From NCBI GenBank assembly GCA_005893185.1, contig VBOS01000270.1, positions 1 through 5,037 on the forward strand: DNA of 5,037 nucleotides, written 5' to 3'. Below, in pieces: positions 1 through 5,037 of this stretch. The stretch's first letter is position 1. Each line of letters begins with the position of its first letter. Origin of the DNA: Candidatus Eiseniibacteriota bacterium. GTDB taxonomy: Bacteria > Eisenbacteria > RBG-16-71-46. Both the position numbers and the translations under genes were made by a program. The notes beneath the pieces are model-generated. The model saw only the letters and a program-made list of their open reading frames with translations. It did no database searches and had not been told where the DNA came from.

Positions 1-35
1 TGGAAGGCGTCGCGCTTCCGGTCGGGGTCCGTCAT
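1..35 (-). CDS. Possible start of a leftward gene, cut by the window edge
   Basis: An ATG on the minus strand at 35-33 opens a frame that runs off the left edge, reading MTDPDRKRDAF. An in-frame TAG lies four codons upstream (47-45), so a gene in this frame must start here or further in. All ten complete codons end in G or C, which matches the codon use of the certain genes in the window. No convincing Shine-Dalgarno sequence precedes the ATG. It lies downstream of the lipoprotein gene on the same strand, beyond a strong hairpin. Eleven residues are too few to name a product, and this could be a chance open frame. Confidence 0.35.
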   Translation of the reverse strand, partial: MTDPDRKRDAF

Positions 36-107
36 GAGCGCAGGCTATCCCGGGCGCGGCGCTGCGGCAACGCGGTAGGCCACATCGGCGTGGGGCTGCT
101 TGCATCA

Positions 108-150
108 CCCGGGGCGAGCGCGAGGTTTGCCTCCAGGGCGCTCGCCCGGG
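108..150 (-). terminator. GC-rich hairpin after the lipoprotein gene, candidate terminator
   Basis: A perfect 10-bp inverted repeat pairs GGGCGAGCGC (112-121) with GCGCTCGCCC (138-147). Skipping one unpaired G at 111, the outer CCC (108-110) and GGG (148-150) extend the stem to 13 bp. Inside the loop GAGG (122-125) can pair with CCTC (130-133) around TTTG. The hairpin begins 22 bases past the lipoprotein stop codon, where a 3' end would be expected. In the direction of transcription it is followed by GATGCAAGCAGCC and not by a U tract, so it is not a textbook intrinsic terminator. It could act with Rho, protect the 3' end of the message, or be fortuitous in GC-rich DNA. Confidence 0.5.
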
Positions 151-172
151 TTCACTGCGGAATCGTGCGGCC

Positions 173-1549
173 TCAGCGCTGCGCGTCGCCCGCGGTCGCC
201 AACCCGAGATCCACCTCGTCCACGTCGTCGAGCTTCAGCAGGTCGTCGCACAGCGGCTGCCAGCCGCCCGCGAGTGCTGCGAACGCCAGATCTTCCGCCG
301 GCGGCAGCTCCTGCAGGAACACGAAAGCTGTGCCTGCGACGAAGCGTGCCAGCGCTTCGCGCTCGTAGTGCCCGCTGCTTCGTGACGAGCGACGCGCGTC
401 GAGCACCTGCTGCAGCGTCGTGTTGTCGCCGCACGCCTCCTTCCAGCGCGTCTCGATCTGCCGGGCGCGGTCCGGGTGGGCGGCACGCACGAGGTCGGAG
501 ACCAGCGCGTAAGCTCCGAGGTCGCCCTCGGGCATGAAGGTCGTCCACACGACGCGCGCGCTGGTGGTGCGCGGCGCGTGCTGGTGCGCCAGCGTCGCGC
601 CGCCGCGGGTCGCGATCACCTCGTAGTCCACGCTCGTTGTGACGGTGCGCACGCGCGAGAGCACCTCGATCGGCACGTCCACCCAACGGGTGATCGTCTG
701 GCCGTCTGCGCCCTTCTCGACGACGCGGCGCGCGATCACGTCGGTGAAGAGATGGAGGTTGGTCCGCGCGTCGACGCCTCCGATCGAGCCCCACACCACC
801 CGCTGGGCGCCGGCCTTGCGGGCGAGGCTCAGAGCGTCCTGCCGGGTGAGGCGGCCGAGCTGCGATACGCTCATCTGCTCCTCGACCTCGGCGCTGCCGA
901 GCACGCGCGTGAAGTGAGCGTCGGGCGGCGCGAGACGCTGGGCGAGACCGTCGCGCCACTCGGCCGCCACGTCACGTCCCATCGAGACGCCACCCGAAGC
1001 TGTGGAGAATGGGACGACGACCACGCGCGTGAGCCCCTTTTCGTAGGCCTTGTCGGCGAGCCGCGCGGCGTCCCGGTAGTCGGGCACGAAGCGCTGCGTG
1101 TCCTGGAAGTGCAGGTAGGCGCGCTTGGGCCGCTGCGATGAAGCGTCCGCGACGCCATGCTGGTAGTGGGTGCGCGCCGCCGACAGGCGAAGCGCCTGCT
1201 CTTCCTGCGCAGCTTCCGGGCTCACGCCGAGCGCGGCGTAGCGCGAAGCCCCCACGCGGAACGCGTTGAGCTTCAGCACCTGCTCGGCGGCGGCGAGGCT
1301 GTCCGACTGGGCGAGCGCATGGATGCGCTGCATCCATTCCTGCGTCAGGGCGTTGCCGGCAGCGGAGGCCGCGGCCCGCGCCCGCGCGTTTCCGGGATCC
1401 CGGTCGAGCGCCCGGATCGCCAACTCCCAGGCGCGGCTGTTCTCGCCGCCTGCGAGCATCTGCTCGCTCTTCTCGGCGAGCTTCGAAGGCCCCGCGCAAC
1501 CGAGCACCAACAGCAGCGCGGGCGCGGCAGGCAGGATTCTGCGGAGCAT
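173..1549 (-). CDS. Lipoprotein with TPR-like and CsgG/TolB-N-like regions
   Basis: Predicted 458-aa envelope lipoprotein of unknown specific role. The start is set by a classic lipoprotein signal: MLRRILPAAPALLLVLGC, with the lipidated Cys at residue 18. A purine-rich AAGGGGGGG lies 7 bases upstream of the ATG. The frame is open 38 codons further upstream, but that extension is not signal-like and would cross the intergenic inverted repeat. Residue +2 after Cys is Ala and not Asp, which under the proteobacterial Lol rule suggests sorting to the outer membrane. Residues about 25-60 and 76-170 are Ala-rich helices resembling degenerate TPR repeats. Residues about 175-258 (RVVVVPF, then FTRVL, then GAQRVVWGSI) resemble the alpha/beta fold of CsgG/TolB-N-type lipoproteins, which usually take part in envelope assembly or export. 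Residues about 300-335 look beta-rich, and the C terminus ends in an acidic stretch. The fold assignment is by eye. The gene is divergent from the cupredoxin-kinase-porin unit. Confidence 0.85.
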   Translation of the reverse strand: MLRRILPAAPALLLVLGCAGPSKLAEKSEQMLAGGENSRAWELAIRALDRDPGNARARAAASAAGNALTQEWMQRIHALAQSDSLAAAEQVLKLNAFRVGASRYAALGVSPEAAQEEQALRLSAARTHYQHGVADASSQRPKRAYLHFQDTQRFVPDYRDAARLADKAYEKGLTRVVVVPFSTASGGVSMGRDVAAEWRDGLAQRLAPPDAHFTRVLGSAEVEEQMSVSQLGRLTRQDALSLARKAGAQRVVWGSIGGVDARTNLHLFTDVIARRVVEKGADGQTITRWVDVPIEVLSRVRTVTTSVDYEVIATRGGATLAHQHAPRTTSARVVWTTFMPEGDLGAYALVSDLVRAAHPDRARQIETRWKEACGDNTTLQQVLDARRSSRSSGHYEREALARFVAGTAFVFLQELPPAEDLAFAALAGGWQPLCDDLLKLDDVDEVDLGLATAGDAQR

Positions 1550-1556
1550 GGTCAGT

Positions 1557-1565
1557 CCCCCCCTT
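1557..1565 (-). promoter_or_regulatory. Ribosome binding site of the lipoprotein gene
   Basis: On the minus strand AAGGGGGGG sits 7 bases before the ATG at 1549. It is purine-rich and well placed, and it supports the 1549 start over the longer open frame that begins at 1663. Confidence 0.55.
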
Positions 1566-1572
1566 GCCGGTG

Positions 1573-1637
1573 CGTTATCGGCGTGGACCGGAAGCGACTT
1601 GACCCGCTCAAGCGCCTCCCGCGCGGGGCCGATAACG
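1573..1637. promoter_or_regulatory. Concentric inverted repeat in the divergent intergenic region, candidate operator or bidirectional promoter
   Basis: CGTTATCGGC (1573-1582) and GCCGATAACG (1628-1637) form a perfect 10-bp inverted repeat. Exactly at the same centre (1605) lies a second palindrome, CTTGA-CCCGC-TCAAG (1598-1612). Further symmetric pairs occur between them (1586/1624, 1589-1591/1619-1621, 1593-1594/1616-1617). The element occupies most of the gap between the two divergent genes. Each outer arm carries GATAAC, a 4-of-6 match to a sigma-70 -10 box pointing toward its own gene. The inner palindrome offers TTGACC on the plus strand and TTGAGC on the minus strand, but the gap to GATAAC is 26 bases, too long for a normal sigma-70 promoter. 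I therefore favour binding sites for a dimeric regulator, with promoter overlap possible. The repeat is seen directly; its function is inferred. Confidence 0.5.
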
Positions 1638-1654
1638 ATCGAGTTGGCAGACTC

Positions 1655-1699
1655 ATGGCCCACGCCACTCCGACCCGAGGGCCCGGCTCTTCACGATGA
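1655..1699 (+). CDS. Possible 14-codon leader ORF overlapping the cupredoxin start
   Basis: ATG at 1655 opens a short frame reading MAHATPTRGPGSSR, then TGA at 1697-1699. The TGA overlaps the cupredoxin ATG as ATGA, the same arrangement as the cupredoxin/kinase junction. The cupredoxin ATG has no clear Shine-Dalgarno sequence of its own (the nearest, GAGG at 1677-1680, is 15 bases away), so translational coupling through this leader is conceivable. The leader also lacks a good ribosome binding site, and an overlap like this can occur by chance. Confidence 0.2.
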   Translation: MAHATPTRGPGSSR

Positions 1700-2289
1700 G
1701 ATCGTTCCTCTCCAGCGCTCAGGCGGCGGGCGCGAACGCGTATCCCGGCTCCGCAGGGTCCATGCCGTGCGGGCACGAGCCGCAGCGCGGGCTCGCGAGC
1801 GACGCTGTGATCTACGTGGACCACGTCCCGGCATCGACCGAGTCCGTGCTCGCGGCGTCCACCGATGAAACGCCGCAGCTCGCGCAGAAGGGCCAGATGT
1901 TCGTGCCCCGCGTGGTCGCGATCGCGGTGAACTCGAACGTGGAGTTCCCCAATCAGGATCCGATCTACCACAACGTCTTCAGCCTCTCGCCGACGCGGCG
2001 CTTCGACCTCGGCAAGTATCGACGAGGCAATTCGCGGACGGTGAACTTCCCGAAGCTGGGCCTCGTGAACGTCTACTGCGACATCCACTCGAACATGGAG
2101 GCCTTCATCCTGGTGCTTCCCCATCATGCGTTCACGCGTCCCAAGGCTTCGGGAGAGTTCCGGCTGCCCGACCTGCCCGCTGGCACGTACGTGGTCCACG
2201 CGTGGCACCCGGACCTGGGGGAGCAAACGATCAGCGTGGAGGTGCCCGAGGTCGGACTGGTCGCGGCCGATCCGAGCTACCCGCGATGA
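1696..2289 (+). CDS. Cupredoxin-like (plastocyanin/methylamine-utilization-type) copper protein
   Basis: A 197-aa protein with a full type 1 copper ligand set: His92 in IYHNVFS, and Cys128, His131 and Met134 in VYCDIHSNM. The motif spacing matches the plastocyanin-like family often annotated as methylamine utilization protein. That label is inherited and does not imply methylamine metabolism. Residues about 67-141 form the cupredoxin core. Residues about 152-182 (SGEFRLPDLPAGTYVVHAWH) resemble a carboxypeptidase-regulatory-like beta sandwich, which commonly follows the cupredoxin in this family. Such proteins normally act in the periplasm in electron transfer or copper binding. Here the N terminus (MRSFLSSAQAAGANAYPG) is not a convincing signal peptide, and residues 1-35 do not look like the family. 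An in-frame TAA at 1633-1635 with no start codon between it and 1696 rules out a longer N terminus. ATG at 1762 is a weaker alternative start. The stop overlaps the kinase ATG by four bases, so the two are probably co-translated. Confidence 0.85.
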   Translation: MRSFLSSAQAAGANAYPGSAGSMPCGHEPQRGLASDAVIYVDHVPASTESVLAASTDETPQLAQKGQMFVPRVVAIAVNSNVEFPNQDPIYHNVFSLSPTRRFDLGKYRRGNSRTVNFPKLGLVNVYCDIHSNMEAFILVLPHHAFTRPKASGEFRLPDLPAGTYVVHAWHPDLGEQTISVEVPEVGLVAADPSYPR

Positions 2290-4112
2290 GGCTCCGCCTG
2301 CGCTGGAAGATCATGACCTTCACGGTCCTGCCGCTCGTGACGCTGGCGATCTCCACGCTCTGGATCGTGAACTGGAGCATCACGCGCCACGTCCAGCAGG
2401 GGATCCAGGACGATCTGCGCCGCGCCTCCGCTGTGCTCGAGAACGTGCTGGCCGCGCGCGCGCAGTCCCTCGCCATCGGCGGCCAGATGACGGTGAGAGA
2501 CCCGAAGTTCTTCTCGGTCCTGACCATCCCTGGCTCCCACCGCGATCCCCAGTTGCGCGCAACCGTGAGCGGCGTGGCGCGGGACTTCAACGCCATCACG
2601 CAGGCCGATCTCTTCGAGGTCACAGACGCGGCCGGGCGGGTTCTGGCGACGGTGGGACGGGACGTCTCCGTCGCCGGCGGACGCGATGCGCTGGTGCGCG
2701 AGGCGCTGTCCGGCCGTCCGGTTTCCGGAATTCTGGTCGAGCCCGACGCCCACTACCAGGTCTCGGTCGCCCCGGTCTTCGCCGGCGGCCGTCCGGTGGG
2801 CGCGCTGCTCGTGGGCGTGCGCATCGGGTCCGACCTGGCGGATCGCCTGCGCCAGCTCACGCGCAGCGAGGTCACGTTCGTCTCGCGGAGCGCCATCACC
2901 GGGAGCACGCTCGAAAGCGGGGAGGTGCGCGACCGCGTCCTCGCGGCGGTCGTGCGCCTCGACCGCCGCGGTGTCTCGCTTGCGCGCTCCGGGACGATCC
3001 TCGAGGTGCGGGGCGGCGGCCAGCAGCACCTCACGCTGGTGCGCTCCCTGCCGCGCTCGGATCCCCGGCAGGGCCAATTCTACGTGATGCAGCGGGCGCT
3101 GGACGCCGAGACGGCGTTCCTCCGCGAGATCAAGGCCGTGCTGCTGGGGGTGGGTGTGGTGGCTGTGTTCGTGGCGCTGCTCGCCGGGCTGATGATCGCC
3201 GAGCGCATCACGGCTCCGGTGCAGCGCCTGGTTCGCGGCGCGGAGGAGATGGAGCGCGGCAACTATGACTTCCCGCTCGGCGCCCACGCACACGACGAGA
3301 TCGGCGAGCTGGCGACCCGCTTCGACGACATGCGGCGCCGGCAGCGCGACTATGTCCATAGCTTGCGGGAGGTGGCGCGCGTGAAGTCCGAGTTCATCAG
3401 CGTCGCTTCGCACGAGCTGCGTACGCCGATCAGCGTGATCCGCGGGTTCCACGAGCTGATGCTCCTGGGCAAGCTGGGGAGCATCACGCCCAAGCAGAAA
3501 GAGGCGCTCGAAGCCACGGAGCGCAGCGTGGGGACGCTCATGCGGATCGCCCAGGACGCGACGCAGATGGCCGAAATCGACGGCAACCACCTGACGATTC
3601 AGCGCACGGAACGGGATGTGGCCGGGATCGTGGATCAGGCGGTGGCCGAGGTCCGCGGGCGCGCCGTGGGGCGTCGGGTCGCCCTGGCGTGGACGACATC
3701 ACCGGGGCTCGGCCTGGCGCACGTGGACGGGCCGAGCCTGGTCCGGGCGCTGGTGCACCTCGTGAGCAACGCCGTGCGGTTCACGCCCGACGGCGGCCGC
3801 GTCGAAGTGAGCGCTTCGCGCGCTCGCGACCGCCTCGTGTTCTCGGTGACCGATACCGGCGTCGGCATCGAGCCCGAGCACCAGCGGCGCCTCGCCGAGC
3901 AGGGATTCGCGGTCGGCGACTCGCTCCAGCACCACTCCTCGAACACGCTCGAGTTCAAGTCTGCAGGTCTGGGGCTCGGAATCCCGATCGCCCGCGGCAT
4001 CGCAGAAGCCCACGGCGGCAGGCTCCTGATCGAGAGCCAGCTGGGCTCGGGCACCACCGTCACACTCTCGATCCCGGCCGAGCCCGGCGCGCAGCTCGAG
4101 GAGGCGGCGTGA
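2286..4112 (+). CDS. Membrane sensor histidine kinase (Cache-like sensor, HAMP, HisKA, HATPase)
   Basis: A 608-aa class I sensor kinase. TM1 spans about residues 9-30 and TM2 about 284-304, enclosing a large periplasmic sensor of about 250 residues. The stretch VSVAPVFAGGRPVGALLVGV (159-178) is typical of Cache-type domains; I read it as double-Cache-like, by eye. A HAMP linker follows (about 300-352, ending DEIGELATRFDDM). The HisKA domain has phosphoacceptor His376 in SHELRTP. The ATPase domain has the N box with Asn495, the G1 box DTGVGI at 523-528, the G2 box GLGLGI at 561-566 and G3 GSGTT at 587-591. All catalytic motifs look intact and there is no receiver domain. The start at 2286 gives a proper TM1 and forms an ATGA overlap with the cupredoxin stop. 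An open extension from GTG 2202 encodes Gly/Arg-rich sequence and is rejected. The stop overlaps the porin-like gene's GTG. The cognate response regulator is not in the window and the ligand is unknown. Confidence 0.95.
   Translation: MRLRLRWKIMTFTVLPLVTLAISTLWIVNWSITRHVQQGIQDDLRRASAVLENVLAARAQSLAIGGQMTVRDPKFFSVLTIPGSHRDPQLRATVSGVARDFNAITQADLFEVTDAAGRVLATVGRDVSVAGGRDALVREALSGRPVSGILVEPDAHYQVSVAPVFAGGRPVGALLVGVRIGSDLADRLRQLTRSEVTFVSRSAITGSTLESGEVRDRVLAAVVRLDRRGVSLARSGTILEVRGGGQQHLTLVRSLPRSDPRQGQFYVMQRALDAETAFLREIKAVLLGVGVVAVFVALLAGLMIAERITAPVQRLVRGAEEMERGNYDFPLGAHAHDEIGELATRFDDMRRRQRDYVHSLREVARVKSEFISVASHELRTPISVIRGFHELMLLGKLGSITPKQKEALEATERSVGTLMRIAQDATQMAEIDGNHLTIQRTERDVAGIVDQAVAEVRGRAVGRRVALAWTTSPGLGLAHVDGPSLVRALVHLVSNAVRFTPDGGRVEVSASRARDRLVFSVTDTGVGIEPEHQRRLAEQGFAVGDSLQHHSSNTLEFKSAGLGLGIPIARGIAEAHGGRLLIESQLGSGTTVTLSIPAEPGAQLEEAA
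4099..4104 (+). promoter_or_regulatory. Strong Shine-Dalgarno for the porin-like gene
   Basis: AGGAGG lies within the last codons of the kinase gene, four bases before GTG 4109. It is a perfect core Shine-Dalgarno and decides the GTG start. ATG 4122 is in another frame, and the in-frame ATG at 4217 would cut the signal peptide in two. Confidence 0.65.
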
Positions 4113-5037
4113 ACATCACGAATGCGGGCGTCCCCGGCACGGATGCGAAATCGATCACCCACGGCCGCCCCGCGCTTCGAGCCTGGGGACCACTCGTCGC
4201 GGCGGCGCTGCTCGCCATGCTGCCGGTCGAGGCGCTCGCCCTCGAGGGGCCCGAGATTCAATGGCGCGGCCTGCTCGACGTGGTGCTGGCCGAGCGCGGA
4301 CACGCCTACGACCTGAACGTGCTCACCCGCGGCGACGCGTCGTTCGACGCGTACGGCATGCGGCTCTTCGCCGACGGCCAGGTGGGCGAGCGGCTCCAGA
4401 TCTTCGGCCAGCTCGTCCTGCGCGACGCGAGCGGAGTCTACGTGGAAGGCGCCTACGCCACGTTCACCCCGGACCCGGAGCGCGACCTCCACCTGCTTGC
4501 CGGCAAGATTCCCTGGGCGATCGGCACCTTCGCGCCGCGGTCCTACTCGAACCGCAATCCGCTCGTGGGCACGCCGCTCATGTACCAGTATCACTCGACG
4601 CTGGTCTGGTACGCGATCCCGGCCGACGCGGACAAGCTTCTCGCCGAGGCAGGCTCCGGCCAGTACGGCGTCGGGTACGGCTTCGGAGGCCGCGGCATGC
4701 CGCTCGTGGACGATTCCTTCTGGGACGTGGGCGTCACGATCACCGGAAGCGAGCGCCCGCTCGAGTATGCGGCGGGGATGGTCATGGGCACGCCCAGCTG
4801 GGCGGCGACAGGTCAGGACGACAATGCCGGGAAGTCCTTCCTGGGGCGCGTCGGGCTCGCGCCTTCGCCGGGCCTGCGGGTCGGTGTCTCTGCGGCCTAT
4901 GGTCCCTACCTCGAGGACCAGCTCAATCCGCAACTGCCTGCGGGCAAGCACGCGACCGACTACCACCAGCGGCTCGGCATGGCGGATTTCGAAGTGCTAT
5001 CGGGCCACCTGGAAGTGCGCGGGGAGGGCGCGTGGAA
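4109..5037 (+). CDS. Exported porin-like outer-membrane beta-barrel protein, 3' end outside the window
   Basis: An open frame runs from GTG 4109 to the right edge: 309 complete codons plus two bases, without a stop. The N terminus is an extended signal peptide: Arg20/Arg24, a hydrophobic stretch at about 26-40 (WGPLVAAALLAMLPV) and a likely cut after ALA at 42-44. The mature part is rich in Gly, Tyr and Trp, with alternating short strands such as YGVGYGFGG, LEYAAGMVMG and FLGRVGLAPSPGLRVGVSAA. This is the pattern of a beta-barrel of the phosphate-selective-porin kind. A segment around LLAGKIPWAIGTFAPRSYSN resembles the GK-x-P-x-x-G motif seen in such barrels. The substrate cannot be predicted. 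The GTG overlaps the kinase TGA (GTGA, 4109-4112) and follows a perfect AGGAGG. The gene is thus the third member of a coupled unit, suggesting its product works with the copper protein and the kinase sensor. Barrel type and substrate are inference; export is well supported. Confidence 0.8.
   Translation, partial: MNITNAGVPGTDAKSITHGRPALRAWGPLVAAALLAMLPVEALALEGPEIQWRGLLDVVLAERGHAYDLNVLTRGDASFDAYGMRLFADGQVGERLQIFGQLVLRDASGVYVEGAYATFTPDPERDLHLLAGKIPWAIGTFAPRSYSNRNPLVGTPLMYQYHSTLVWYAIPADADKLLAEAGSGQYGVGYGFGGRGMPLVDDSFWDVGVTITGSERPLEYAAGMVMGTPSWAATGQDDNAGKSFLGRVGLAPSPGLRVGVSAAYGPYLEDQLNPQLPAGKHATDYHQRLGMADFEVLSGHLEVRGEGAW

Noticed and set aside
1599..1636. Sigma-70 promoter TTGACC ... GATAAC for the cupredoxin unit
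   Set aside because: The spacing is 26 bases against about 17 for a working promoter, so I report only the repeat and leave the promoter open.
1550..1663. 38-codon N-terminal extension of the lipoprotein gene
   Set aside because: It would bury the lipoprotein signal inside the protein and run across the inverted repeat. The internal ATG at 1549 has a good ribosome binding site and begins directly with the signal peptide.
2202..2285. Upstream GTG start for the kinase
   Set aside because: The extension is Gly/Arg-rich and precedes TM1 with no function. ATG 2286 gives the ATGA overlap typical of coupled genes.
2126..3268. 380-codon open frame on the plus strand
   Set aside because: It is a +1-type shadow of the cupredoxin and kinase genes, with Arg/Pro/Gly-rich composition and no motifs.
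2277..3590. 437-codon open frame on the minus strand
   Set aside because: It is antisense to the kinase, whose domains and motifs are unmistakable. The translated product is His/Arg/Asp-rich with no domain features.
4122..4316. 64-codon open frame on the plus strand at the start of the porin-like gene
   Set aside because: It is in a different frame from the signal-peptide-bearing open frame, which runs to the window edge and has a perfect Shine-Dalgarno.
3635..4966. 443-codon open frame on the minus strand
   Set aside because: It lies antisense to the kinase and the porin-like gene, spans their junction and is Arg/Ala/His-rich low-complexity sequence. Stop codons are rare in this GC-rich DNA, so long shadow frames are expected.
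1..5037. CRISPR array, tRNA, rRNA, insertion sequence or tandem repeat
   Set aside because: No direct repeats with regular spacers, no tRNA or rRNA-like stretches, and no transposase or terminal repeats were seen on reading.

Overview
The window is very GC-rich, with third codon positions almost all G or C in the real genes. It comes from a diderm bacterium, because it encodes a lipoprotein with a lipobox, a transmembrane sensor kinase and a secreted protein that looks like an outer-membrane beta-barrel. No gene is distinctive enough to fix the taxon. An uncultivated, environmental GC-rich lineage (for example Eisenbacteria, Gemmatimonadota or Myxococcota type) is only a guess.

Layout: two transcription units diverge from a 146-bp intergenic region (1550-1695). 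Leftward lies a 458-aa lipoprotein gene (173-1549) with a TPR-like N-terminal half and a CsgG/TolB-N-like middle. It is followed by a GC-rich hairpin (108-150) and possibly by the first codons of another leftward gene (1-35). Rightward lies a compact three-gene unit. It holds a cupredoxin-type protein with a complete type 1 copper ligand set and a C-terminal carboxypeptidase-regulatory-like beta segment (1696-2289), a membrane sensor histidine kinase with a Cache-like sensor, HAMP, HisKA and HATPase domains (2286-4112), and the start of an exported porin-like beta-barrel protein running off the right edge (4109-5037+). Both junctions are 4-base stop/start overlaps (ATGA and GTGA), so the three proteins are probably translated as one unit.

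Most plausible reading (inference): the kinase senses something in the periplasm that is linked to the copper protein and the porin made with it. No response regulator lies in the window. The intergenic region holds a concentric inverted repeat centred at 1605: 10-bp outer arms carrying GATAAC and a 5-bp inner palindrome. It is a good candidate for a shared operator or bidirectional promoter of the two divergent units. The main oddity is that the cupredoxin gene has no recognisable signal peptide, although its family is normally exported.
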